DNA of 27,147 nucleotides. It comes from Bacillota bacterium. Its GTDB lineage: Bacteria; Bacillota; Clostridia; Tissierellales; Sedimentibacteraceae. The DNA is taken from assembly GCA_023416855.1 (NCBI GenBank), contig JAEZGU010000168.1, positions 1 to 27,147 of the forward strand. The letters run 5' to 3'. Within the stretch, counting starts at the first letter, position 1, and each line of letters begins with the position of its first letter. The translations under genes and the position numbers were made by a program. The notes beneath the pieces are model-generated. The model saw nothing but the letters and a program-made list of their open reading frames with translations, had not been told where the DNA came from and ran no database searches. This document shows, piece by piece, positions 14,496 through 22,626 of this stretch.

Positions 14496-14888
14496 ATGAA
14501 GCCAATAAGAGTTTTAATAGCTAAACCAGGTCTTGATGGTCATGACAGAGGTGCAAAATTAATAGCCAGAGCACTTAGAGATGCAGGAATGGAAGTAATA
14601 TATACAGGTCTTAGACAAACTCCGGAGCAAATTGTTGCTGCAGCTGTTCAAGAAGATGTTGATGTTATAGGTATGAGTTTGTTGTCAGGTGCTCACAATT
14701 ACTTGTTTCCAAGAGTAGTTGAATTGTTAAAAGAGCAAGGAGTTGACGATGTGTTAATAGTTGGTGGTGGAGTAATACCCGATGATGATATACCGGCACT
14801 AAAAGAATCAGGAATTGCAGAGATATTTACACCGGGCACAACAACTACACAAATGATAGAATTTATTAAAGAAAATATTAAAAGATAG
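14496..14888 (+). CDS. mcmB: Methylmalonyl-CoA mutase, cobalamin-binding subunit
   Basis: The 130-residue protein is a stand-alone B12 domain. It has the D-x-H-x-x-G motif as DGHDRG (Asp14, His16, Gly19), where the His replaces the lower cobalt ligand. It also has the Ser-containing loop GMSLLSGAHNYLFPRV and the VGGGVIPDDD strand-turn. It should form a complex with the catalytic subunit encoded 16 bases upstream. GTAGGAGGA provides the ribosome binding site. Length and motifs are complete. Confidence 0.94.
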   Translation: MKPIRVLIAKPGLDGHDRGAKLIARALRDAGMEVIYTGLRQTPEQIVAAAVQEDVDVIGMSLLSGAHNYLFPRVVELLKEQGVDDVLIVGGGVIPDDDIPALKESGIAEIFTPGTTTTQMIEFIKENIKR

Positions 14889-14897
14889 GGTGATTTA

Positions 14898-15839
14898 GTG
14901 GAAAATTTAATTCAGCTAAGCTTAGAGGGTAATAAAAGAGCATGTGCAAAGCTTATAACCTTAGTTGAAAATTACCCGGAGGAAGCTGAAAGAGTATTAA
15001 GAGAAATCCATCAATATACAGGAAAAGCTCATGTAGTTGGAATCACCGGACCTCCAGGTGCGGGCAAAAGTACATTGACTGATAAACTTGCAAAAGGTTT
15101 AATAGATCAAGGACACAAGGTAGGAATAATTGCTATTGATCCTACAAGCCCTTATTCAGGTGGTTCAATTCTTGGAGATAGAATACGAATGCAGGATTTA
15201 GCATTGAATCCAAATGTTTTTATTAGAAGTATGGGAACGAGAGGTTTTCTTGGAGGACTTTCTAAGCATACAAAAAATGCACTAAAAATTCTTGATGCCG
15301 CTGGATACGATTATATAATTATAGAGACAGTAGGAGTTGGACAATCAGAAGTTGATATAGTTAAAACAGCAGATACAATTTTGATGGTAATGGTACCGGG
15401 ATTAGGTGACGATATTCAATCAATAAAAGCAGGTATTATGGAAATAGGTGATATTTTTGCAATAAATAAAAGTGATTTATTTGGAGCAGATAGAACTGCA
15501 ACTGAAGTTAATATGATGCTTGATTTAAGTATGGATATGGATAGGAGGCCGCCGGTAATTAAAGTTGTTGCCTCTAAGAATGAAGGTGTTGACGATTTAA
15601 TTGTTGAAATTAAAAATCACATTGAATACTTAAAAGAAAGTGGTAAACTCTTAGAAAGAAGAACAACTAATCTTAAGATTGAAGTTGTAGAACTTATTGA
15701 GTCAGAACTGAGAAAAATAGTTATGAAGCATACTGATAGCGATAATAAGTTAGACAAGGAAATAATCAATATATTAAACAAAGAGAAAAACATATATGAA
15801 GTTCGTGATGAATTTCTAAGCACAATAGATAGGCGATAG
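14898..15839 (+). CDS. meaB: MeaB/ArgK-type GTPase, mutase chaperone
   Basis: MeaB is a G3E-family GTPase that gates adenosylcobalamin delivery and protects the mutase. In this 313-residue protein the P-loop is GPPGAGKS at 51-58. It is followed by IIAIDPTSPYSGGSILGDRIRM, the switch region FIRSMGTRGFLGGLS, ETVGVGQSEVDI and the guanine-specificity motif INKSD. The start is GTG at 14898 with AGGGTGA upstream, 9 bases after mcmB. The C-terminal 60 residues are helical and charged, as in MeaB dimerization arms. Confidence 0.93.
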   Translation: MENLIQLSLEGNKRACAKLITLVENYPEEAERVLREIHQYTGKAHVVGITGPPGAGKSTLTDKLAKGLIDQGHKVGIIAIDPTSPYSGGSILGDRIRMQDLALNPNVFIRSMGTRGFLGGLSKHTKNALKILDAAGYDYIIIETVGVGQSEVDIVKTADTILMVMVPGLGDDIQSIKAGIMEIGDIFAINKSDLFGADRTATEVNMMLDLSMDMDRRPPVIKVVASKNEGVDDLIVEIKNHIEYLKESGKLLERRTTNLKIEVVELIESELRKIVMKHTDSDNKLDKEIINILNKEKNIYEVRDEFLSTIDRR

Positions 15840-15872
15840 AAACAGTAGCAAAATTTGTATTATGGAGGTATT

Positions 15873-16274
15873 ATGGTAAATAAGATAGATCATATAGGAA
15901 TTGCTGTTAATAGTATTGAACAAGCACTTAACTTTTATGAAGGTGTGCTTGGTTTAAAGGCTGCTGGAATAGAAGTTGTTGAGGAGCAAAAAGTGAAGGT
16001 TGCATTTCTCCCAACAGGAGATTCAGAGGTTGAATTATTAGAATCAACTTCAGAGGACGGCCCTGTAGCGAAATATATTGCTAAAAATGGCGAAGGTATA
16101 CAACATATTGCTTATAGAGTTGATGATATAGAAAAAGCAATTCAAGAAATGAAGGATAAGGGTATGAGAATGATAGATGAAACTCCTCGTTATGGTGCAG
16201 GTGGAGCAAAAATAGCTTTTTGCCACCCGAAAAGCACTGGTGGAGTTTTAGTAGAACTTTGTCAAAGAGATTAG
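15873..16274 (+). CDS. mce: Methylmalonyl-CoA epimerase
   Basis: This 133-residue glyoxalase/VOC-fold enzyme interconverts the (S) and (R) forms of methylmalonyl-CoA so that the mutase can use them. It shows KIDHIGIAVNSIEQALNFYE at the start, a second metal His in EGIQHIAYRVDDIE and the final ligand Glu in GVLVELCQ. The frame reaches a TTG at 15855, but GGAGG at 15864-15868 and the family N-terminus both favour the ATG at 15873. It is the last gene of the mutase operon and faces a convergent regulator gene across a two-way terminator. Confidence 0.93.
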   Translation: MVNKIDHIGIAVNSIEQALNFYEGVLGLKAAGIEVVEEQKVKVAFLPTGDSEVELLESTSEDGPVAKYIAKNGEGIQHIAYRVDDIEKAIQEMKDKGMRMIDETPRYGAGGAKIAFCHPKSTGGVLVELCQRD

Positions 16275-16275
16275 T

Positions 16276-16330
16276 CAAAAAAGTTCATCCTGATAAGTTG
16301 CTGTTAAAGCTACTTACAGGATGATTTTTT
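16276..16330. terminator. Two-way terminator between mce and the sigma-54 activator
   Basis: CATCCTG at 16286-16292 pairs with CAGGATG at 16317-16323, with an inner AAGT/ACTT pairing. A run of A on the left and of T on the right lets it work in both directions between the convergent genes. Confidence 0.75.
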
Positions 16331-18273
16331 TAATTATTTTGCTCTATTTCGGATAGCTTTTTCCAAAGGGTTGTTCTGCTTATGTTTAAAGATTGACTAA
16401 TAATTGAACGGTTTCCATCGTATTTATCCATATACCACTTTATTATATTTTTCTCCATTTCTTCAAGTGTATCAGGCGTTAGCACGATTTGTTCGTCGGA
16501 ATTTTTCAATTCTATTTTTTGATTATGTTGTATATTTGAAACTATATTAATCTCACTTTTTATTATGTCATCAATTGTAAGAGTTTCACTGTCAGACAGT
16601 ATAACAATTCTCATAAGGTAATTAACCAATTCTCTAATATTTCCGCTCCAATTGTGATTTTGGAAAGCTTGAATAAAGTCCTGGCTGCATGACTTTATAT
16701 TTTTATTGTATCTGGCTCTGAATAAAGATAAATAATGTTCAATTAATAGAGGTATATCATCTTTTCTATTGTTTAGAGGTGGAATAGAAATGTTTAAAAC
16801 ATTAAGACGATAATATAAGTCGTGTCTAAATGTTCCGTTTTCCACTGAATTAATTAAATTGGAATTTGTAGCAGCTATTATTCTTATGCTTATAGGAATC
16901 ATTTTAGTACCACCAACACGCATTACTTGACGTTCTTGTAATACTCTAAGAAGCTGTACTTGTGCATGTAATGGCAGTAATCCTAACTCGTCCAAAAATA
17001 ATGTTCCATTATGTGCTAATTCAAATAATCCGGGCTTACCACCTGCTTTAGCCCCTGTAAAAGAACCTTCTTCATATCCAAACAATTCACTTTCTAATAA
17101 ATTCTGTGACAAAGCCGCACAATTTATTGCAACAAAAGGCTGATTTTTTCTGCTCGATGCATTGTGTATACTTTGAGCAAACATTTCTTTTCCAGTACCA
17201 CTTTCTCCAATTATTAGAATTGTACTTTCGGTATTAGCATATTGTTTTGCTTTGTTAATACATTTTTTCATTTCTGCAGAAACTGTGGTTGCTTCAAGAT
17301 CTTTAAAGGTCATATATGCATGCATACCTTTATCAACATTTTGGCGACGAACATTTTGATCTAACCTTGATATAAAAGAACTTTTTTGAAAGGTTAAAAT
17401 AGTACCTATGTATAATTCTTTGGCAAAAAGTGGGGTTGATCTTATTAATATTTTATTGCCTGAAAAATTAATTTCTTTACCAAGTTCGTTTTTCTTTTTG
17501 TTAATAATTTCTATTAGATTATGCTTGCTAATAAAATTGCTAATTGGTTGACCTACTATGTCTTGATTATCATTTAATAACAATAGCTTTTTACCTGTGT
17601 TGTTGATTAAAGTAATTATATTTTTTTCGTTTAGGTAAATTACTCCGTCAGGCATTTCGTTAATAAAGGTTAATAATTGTTTTTCGTGCATTAGCTGTCT
17701 TTCCTGTGCGTACTTAATTAAGGATGCCTTGGACAAAATTTCTTTCATGGCATAATTGCTTGTACTGTACATTACAGATGCAATACCTAATTTCTTACAT
17801 ATATTTTCTATATATCTATAACCACATACAACTACTTCATTTTTGTCTTTGTAAGCATCATAAACGCATTGTTCTATTTCTAAATGATTATTGTAATAAT
17901 ATTCTTTTAAATTAATATCAAACATGCTAATAAAACTAGAAAAGTTTTCGGTGATACCTTTATTATAGTGTATGAAAGCAATATTTTTTGATATTTTCAT
18001 TGCTTCTATAATAGAAGTAAGTATGTCGAAGGGGGTAGAGTCAGCTTCAAGTACAGGTATATCAGTTATTTTGCGAATCATTTTTGCAGTAGCCCCTCTA
18101 CTTACAATAATGGATATAGGAAATTCTTTTATATGTTTTGCAACTATGTCTACTGCTTCTTCTAATGCATTCTCAATTAGAATAAAGTCCGTAAAACCCA
18201 TTTCCTTTGTTGTGTTATAAACCATTTCGGTAAATTGCTTGTTCGGTGAAGTGATTATGTATTTTGGAATCAT
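16330..18273 (-). CDS. Sigma-54-dependent activator with PrpR-type sensor and PAS domain
   Basis: The 647-residue protein has four parts. The first is an N-terminal PrpR-like sensor (about 1-175, with SIIVSRGATAKMIRK typical of that family). The second is a PAS-like domain (about 195-300). The third is an AAA+ activator domain with Walker A GESGTGKE at 356-363, the sigma-54 contact loop GSFTGA at 403-408 (usually GAFTGA) and Walker B TLFLDELG at 424-431. The fourth is a Fis-type helix-turn-helix (about 618-642). Such proteins bind upstream sites and open sigma-54 promoters after sensing a ligand. Two sigma-54 promoters in this window are its likely targets. The start follows AAGGAG. The ligand is unknown. 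Confidence 0.9.
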   Translation of the reverse strand: MIPKYIITSPNKQFTEMVYNTTKEMGFTDFILIENALEEAVDIVAKHIKEFPISIIVSRGATAKMIRKITDIPVLEADSTPFDILTSIIEAMKISKNIAFIHYNKGITENFSSFISMFDINLKEYYYNNHLEIEQCVYDAYKDKNEVVVCGYRYIENICKKLGIASVMYSTSNYAMKEILSKASLIKYAQERQLMHEKQLLTFINEMPDGVIYLNEKNIITLINNTGKKLLLLNDNQDIVGQPISNFISKHNLIEIINKKKNELGKEINFSGNKILIRSTPLFAKELYIGTILTFQKSSFISRLDQNVRRQNVDKGMHAYMTFKDLEATTVSAEMKKCINKAKQYANTESTILIIGESGTGKEMFAQSIHNASSRKNQPFVAINCAALSQNLLESELFGYEEGSFTGAKAGGKPGLFELAHNGTLFLDELGLLPLHAQVQLLRVLQERQVMRVGGTKMIPISIRIIAATNSNLINSVENGTFRHDLYYRLNVLNISIPPLNNRKDDIPLLIEHYLSLFRARYNKNIKSCSQDFIQAFQNHNWSGNIRELVNYLMRIVILSDSETLTIDDIIKSEINIVSNIQHNQKIELKNSDEQIVLTPDTLEEMEKNIIKWYMDKYDGNRSIISQSLNISRTTLWKKLSEIEQNN

Positions 18274-18311
18274 ATAATTCTCCTTAGGTTAAAAAACTGA
18301 ACTGTGTTCAA

Positions 18312-18337
18312 ATAATAAACGCAATGATGTTTATTAT
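18312..18337. promoter_or_regulatory. Dyad in the divergent control region
   Basis: The perfect 9-base arms ATAATAAAC and GTTTATTAT flank 8 bases. The right arm overlaps a TATAAT on the minus strand (18333-18338) that could be the -10 of the activator gene. The dyad lies about 57 bases before the -24 of the plus-strand promoter. A smaller dyad, TGAACTGTGTTCA, is at 18298-18310. Either could bind the activator; this is inferred. Confidence 0.4.
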
Positions 18338-18391
18338 ATTAACATTATAAAAATATTGAATTAAAATTGCAACAAAAAATCAGATTTTTTT

Positions 18392-18408
18392 TTGGCATGA
18401 GTTTTGCA
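18392..18408 (+). promoter_or_regulatory. Sigma-54 promoter for the hydrolase-deacylase-transporter operon
   Basis: TTGGCATGAGTTTTGCA matches TTGGCAC-N5-TTGCA with one change and has the required 10 bases between the GG and GC pairs. It lies 90 bases upstream of the first gene. Confidence 0.8.
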
Positions 18409-18497
18409 AATAATATATCAAACCTATAAAAGTTAGCTACTGTTATAAGTTATAGTATATAGCAGTATATAATTACTCTAATAATGTGGAGGTTAGT

Positions 18498-19685
18498 ATG
18501 GATGAAAAACTTAGTTCTATGATAGACAGTGACGTTGTGAAGCTTACACAAGAGCTTATTAGAATTCCAAGTCATAAATATACAGAAAATAGAGAATCAG
18601 CTGTTGCTGAATATATTTACGATTACTGTAAAAAAAACGGGTTAGAGGTGAAATATCAACAAGTTGAAGGGTTAAGAAGAAATGTAATAGCGACTTTAAA
18701 AGGAAATGGAACCGGTAAATCGTTGATTTTAAATGGTCACATTGATACAGTTCCTCCTTATGAAATGGATTTTGAACCATTTAGCGCTGATATTGTTGAT
18801 GGTTATGTTCTGGGAAGAGGCGCAAATGATATGAAGGGTGCTGTTGCATGTATGATAACCGCCATGCTTAATATAAAGAAAGAAGGAACAGTATTAGGCG
18901 GGGATATTATACTGACAGCTGCGGTAGGTGAGGAAGAAAAAAGTGATGGAACTGAATATGTAGTAAAAAGTGGCATTAAAGCTGATGGTGCAATAGTTGG
19001 GGAACCGGCTAACTATGGTTATGCTTTAGGACATAGAGGCCTTGAGTGGCTTGAAATTAAAATAGAAGGCATGGTTGCTCACGGTGGAATTCCTGAGCTT
19101 GGAATCAATGCAATTTCTAAGGCGGCTAAACTAATAAGAAGAATTGAAGATGAGCTTATGCCAAAATTGAAACTTAGACAAAATGAATGGATGGGACCAT
19201 CTGTTATGAATTTTGGGCTAATAAAAGGTGGTACGCAACCAAGCTCTGTTGCTGATAGCTGTATAATTCAGATTGACAGAAGGTATTTACCTGAGGAAAA
19301 TGTTGAAAGTGTCATTAAAGAATATCAGGATATCATTGACGATATCAGCAAGGAAGATCCTGATTTCAAAGCCGAAATTATAAGAATGGATTCAAATTTA
19401 ATGGATGAATTTGACCATGCTCCTCTTATTGCACAGCCGGATTCAGAAATTGCTAAAACAGTATACAGTGTATTAAAGGATTTTACAAATAAAGAACCTA
19501 ACATTGAAAAACGAAGAGGTTGGACCGATGCAGGTGTTCTTTCTACTTATGGCAGGATACCTACAGTTGTTACAGGACCTGGGGATTTAAAATACTCTCA
19601 TGCGAAGGATGAAAAAATTCCCGTAATTGATTTGATAAATTATGTTGAAATTTATATGGAGATTGCTAAAAGGTTTTGTAAATAG
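18498..19685 (+). CDS. M20 family (ArgE/DapE/YgeY-like) hydrolase
   Basis: The 395-residue protein is a two-zinc amide hydrolase. Metal and catalytic motifs are LNGHIDTVPP, LGRGANDMKGAVA, GEEEKSDGTE, the GEPANYGYALGHRGLEWLEI block and a C-terminal KYSHAKDEKIPV His. Relatives deacylate N-acyl amino acids; YgeY-type members cluster with sigma-54 regulators in E. coli, as here. There is no in-frame TGA, so it is not a selenoprotein. The frame reaches a GTG at 18486, but GGAGG at 18488-18492 sets the ATG at 18498. It is the first gene of the operon and 28 bases from the D-amino-acid deacylase gene. Confidence 0.85.
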   Translation: MDEKLSSMIDSDVVKLTQELIRIPSHKYTENRESAVAEYIYDYCKKNGLEVKYQQVEGLRRNVIATLKGNGTGKSLILNGHIDTVPPYEMDFEPFSADIVDGYVLGRGANDMKGAVACMITAMLNIKKEGTVLGGDIILTAAVGEEEKSDGTEYVVKSGIKADGAIVGEPANYGYALGHRGLEWLEIKIEGMVAHGGIPELGINAISKAAKLIRRIEDELMPKLKLRQNEWMGPSVMNFGLIKGGTQPSSVADSCIIQIDRRYLPEENVESVIKEYQDIIDDISKEDPDFKAEIIRMDSNLMDEFDHAPLIAQPDSEIAKTVYSVLKDFTNKEPNIEKRRGWTDAGVLSTYGRIPTVVTGPGDLKYSHAKDEKIPVIDLINYVEIYMEIAKRFCK

Positions 19686-19713
19686 TGCATCATAAGTTGT
19701 AAAGGAGATTGTA

Positions 19714-21081
19714 ATGTTAGATATTAAAATTGTCAATGGAAAAATAATTGATATAGAAAATAGACAGATTATTGAAGGCGACATTGGAATAAAAGATGGA
19801 TTGATAACAGATATAGGAAATGTTGTTTCTGATGCAAAAGAGATTATTGAGTTAGAAGGTCAATATGTTTCTCCTGGATTTATTGACATACATATGCATG
19901 AAGAGGATTTTTCCTTAACTAATAAAAAAGAATACGACATATCAGAAACTATGTTAAATATGGGTGTTACTACATGTGTTGTAGGTAATTGTGGTAACAA
20001 CAGGCAAACAATTGAAGAGCTTGAGGGTTTTATTAAGGAAAAAGGTAATCCAGTAAATTATATGTCGTATATAGGTCACAATTTTTTAAGAAATGTTGTT
20101 GGAAATACTGACATATATAAAAAGTCAACAAAAGAACAAATATCAAAGATGCAGGCATTAGTAAAAAAATCAATAGATAATGGTGCTATTGGCGTGTCAT
20201 ATGGCTTAGAATATTGTCCGGGAATTGATACTGAAGAAGCTATTGAAATAACTAAAGAAATTTATGGAAAAAATGATTTGCTTTTAGCAGCACATTACAG
20301 AAAGGATTCCAAGTATGCTTTAGAAGCTATAAATGAAATGGCCACAATAGGAAAGGAAACAAATATACCATTCCAAATTTCTCATTTATCAAGCTGCAGT
20401 GCCTTTGGAAATATGACAGAAGCACTTAAATTAATTGATGATTTAGTCAATAGTGGTATTGACTTGTCTGTTGATGCATATCCATATGCAGCATTTAGTA
20501 CTTTTATCGGCTCTGCAGTATTTGATGAAGGCTGTTTTGAATTATGGAACAAAAGTTATGATTCTATAATGCTTACTGAAGATCCATTCAAAGGAATGTT
20601 TTGTGATAAGGAACTTTTTGAAAAGGCAAGAAAGGAATATCCACAAATGCTTGCTGTAGCTTATGTAATGAATGAAGAAGAAATTATAGAGGCGTTAAAT
20701 CATCCACGTGTAATGATAGCAAGCGATGGAATTTACAGAAATCATTCTGGACATCCAAGAGGTGCAGGTACATTTCCAAGAGTTATTGGTCATTATGTTA
20801 GAGAAAAAAAGGCAATGGATTTATATGATGCAATTTATAAAATGACTTACATGCCCGCCAAAAGATTGAAATTAAAAAGAAAAGGTCTTTTGAAGGAAGG
20901 CTACGATGCTGATATTGTTATTTTTGATTACAATACAATAATCGACAAAGCGACATTCCAGAATCCACAGCTAAAACCGGAAGGCATTGATTATGTTGTT
21001 TTGAATGGCCGTTTAGCTATTAATAAAGGAGAAAAAGTAAGTAACACACTTGGACAATTTTATAAACGTGGAGAAGCTTAA
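19714..21081 (+). CDS. N-acyl-D-amino-acid deacylase family amidohydrolase
   Basis: The 455-residue protein belongs to the D-aminoacylase branch of the amidohydrolase superfamily. Motifs seen are SPGFIDIHMHEED (His60, His62), TTCVVGNCG with the metal-bridging Cys93, AAHYRK, FQISHLSSCS, and ASDGIYRNHSGHPRGAGTFP with RVIGHYVREKK, which is the hallmark of the family. These enzymes release free D-amino acids from N-acyl derivatives; some relatives act on other N-substituted amino acids. There is no signal peptide. AAAGGAG precedes the start. With an M20 hydrolase before and a transporter after, an uptake-and-deacylation role fits. Confidence 0.88.
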   Translation: MLDIKIVNGKIIDIENRQIIEGDIGIKDGLITDIGNVVSDAKEIIELEGQYVSPGFIDIHMHEEDFSLTNKKEYDISETMLNMGVTTCVVGNCGNNRQTIEELEGFIKEKGNPVNYMSYIGHNFLRNVVGNTDIYKKSTKEQISKMQALVKKSIDNGAIGVSYGLEYCPGIDTEEAIEITKEIYGKNDLLLAAHYRKDSKYALEAINEMATIGKETNIPFQISHLSSCSAFGNMTEALKLIDDLVNSGIDLSVDAYPYAAFSTFIGSAVFDEGCFELWNKSYDSIMLTEDPFKGMFCDKELFEKARKEYPQMLAVAYVMNEEEIIEALNHPRVMIASDGIYRNHSGHPRGAGTFPRVIGHYVREKKAMDLYDAIYKMTYMPAKRLKLKRKGLLKEGYDADIVIFDYNTIIDKATFQNPQLKPEGIDYVVLNGRLAINKGEKVSNTLGQFYKRGEA

Positions 21082-21141
21082 ACTATATTAATATTCATTA
21101 ACAATAAGTTAATGTTTATATAAAAAAATGAGGAGGATAAT

Positions 21142-22542
21142 ATGGAAAAGGAAGTTAAAAAAAGTAAATTTAAAGTTCCACACACCTATGTAATTATTTT
21201 TACACTAATCATCATCATGGCAATATTAACTTATGTAATTCCTGCAGGACAATATCAAAAGGTTGAGTCAGCTTCAGGTAGAATGGTAGTTGATCCAAAT
21301 TCTTTTGCTAATGTGGATTCAAACCCTGCAAAACTGTTTGATGTTTTAAAAGCATTTCCAAAGGGCTTAGGAGCAGCACAGGGAATCGTATTCTTTATTT
21401 TCATTGTTGGTGGTTCATTTAATGTAATTAATAAGACTGGTGCAATAGAAGCAGGTATAGGCAAAGTAGCCTTAGGCTTAAGGGGAAAAGAAGTTCTTAT
21501 GATACCAATTATTGTTTTTATATTCTCAATTGGAGGAGGAACAATTGGTATGGCAGAGGAGGCCATCGTTTTCGTTCCAATTGGTATTGCCTTAGCACGT
21601 TCCCTTGGTTATGATGCAGTAACAGGTATGGCAATAGTTGCTTTAGGTGCTGCTACGGGATTCGTGTCCGGTTTTATGAATCCTTTTACCGTTGGTGTGG
21701 CACAGGGTATAGCTGAAATACCATTGTTTTCAGGTATTGGATTAAGATTAGTTATATGGGCAGTTTCTTTTGCTCTTGTAGTAACTTATATTTACAGATA
21801 TGCTAATAAAGTTAAAAAGGATCCTACAAAGAGCATCGTTTATGAGCTTGAACAGGAAGAAAAAGATTCAGCAATTGATTTAAGTAATGTACGCAAAATG
21901 ACTACTAGTGATATTTTAGTATTATTAGTTTTCTTTGGCGGAATGGGTTTAATAGTATTTGGTGTATTCAAATACGGTTGGTATATTACTGAAATTGCAT
22001 CTATTTTCTTAGCAATGGGTATTTTATCAGGTATTGTGGCGAGAGTTAGCTTTGATGATATTGCTAAAAACTTCATTCTTGGTGCAAAGGACATGGCAAC
22101 AGGAGCATTAGTTGTTGGTTTAGCAAGGGGTCTGCTTGTTATAATGGAAGGAAGTATGATTATTGATACTATAGTTTATGCTCTTGCTTCTGTAATATCA
22201 GGATTACCAAAGGCAATAAGTGCTGTAGGTATGCTTATAGTTCAATCATTAATTAACTTTGCAATACCATCAGGCTCAGGTCAAGCAGCGACTACAATGC
22301 CAATAATGGCTCCATTAGCAGATGTGTTGGGCTTAACAAGGCAAACAGCTGTATTAGCATACCAATTTGGTGACGGTATTTCAAATTCAATTATACCAAC
22401 TTCAGGTGTATTGCTTGCAAATCTTTCTGTAGCAAAGATTAAATATGAACAATGGGTTAAATTTGTTGCTCCGCTTATGCTACTATGGACTGCTGTAGCA
22501 GCAGTATTTATGATTATAGCAGTGTTGATTAACTATGCGTAA
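21142..22542 (+). CDS. YfcC/DcuC-family membrane transporter
   Basis: The 466-residue integral membrane protein begins with KVPHTYVIIFTLIIIMAILTY followed by VIPAGQY, the signature of the YfcC family. It has about twelve further hydrophobic segments, the conserved FSIGGGTIGMAEEAIVFVP loop, and GFVSGFMNPFTVGVAQGIA in the first half, with FAIPSGSGQAATTMPIMAPL in the second. Members are thought to carry dicarboxylates, amino acids or peptides using ion gradients. As the third gene of the sigma-54 operon, it probably imports the substrate of the two hydrolases. GAGGAGG precedes the ATG. A terminator follows. Confidence 0.87.
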   Translation: MEKEVKKSKFKVPHTYVIIFTLIIIMAILTYVIPAGQYQKVESASGRMVVDPNSFANVDSNPAKLFDVLKAFPKGLGAAQGIVFFIFIVGGSFNVINKTGAIEAGIGKVALGLRGKEVLMIPIIVFIFSIGGGTIGMAEEAIVFVPIGIALARSLGYDAVTGMAIVALGAATGFVSGFMNPFTVGVAQGIAEIPLFSGIGLRLVIWAVSFALVVTYIYRYANKVKKDPTKSIVYELEQEEKDSAIDLSNVRKMTTSDILVLLVFFGGMGLIVFGVFKYGWYITEIASIFLAMGILSGIVARVSFDDIAKNFILGAKDMATGALVVGLARGLLVIMEGSMIIDTIVYALASVISGLPKAISAVGMLIVQSLINFAIPSGSGQAATTMPIMAPLADVLGLTRQTAVLAYQFGDGISNSIIPTSGVLLANLSVAKIKYEQWVKFVAPLMLLWTAVAAVFMIIAVLINYA

Positions 22543-22562
22543 GGAGATAGTGTACTAATAAC

Positions 22563-22594
22563 AAAAGCTCCTCCATAACTATGAGGAGCTTTTA
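22563..22594 (+). terminator. Terminator after the transporter gene
   Basis: AAAAGCTCCT and AGGAGCTTTT form a perfect 10-base stem with an 11-base loop, ending in T. Only 32 bases separate it from the next start codon and no good promoter is visible between them. Confidence 0.8.
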
Positions 22595-22626
22595 TATTCA
22601 TGATAGATTAGACAAGGAGAACAATA

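Noticed and set aside
18498..19685. Selenoprotein or selenium dependence suggested by the YgeY-type annotation
   Set aside because: There is no in-frame TGA and no selenium genes in the window; the label is only a family name.
21096..21114. Small hairpin CATTAAC/GTTAATG before the transporter gene as a terminator
   Set aside because: It is a 7-base AT-rich stem without a T run; the spacing suggests the operon reads through.
21255..21566. Minus-strand open frame of 103 codons inside the transporter gene
   Set aside because: It is a mirror of the transporter's hydrophobic codons, with no ribosome binding site or family match.
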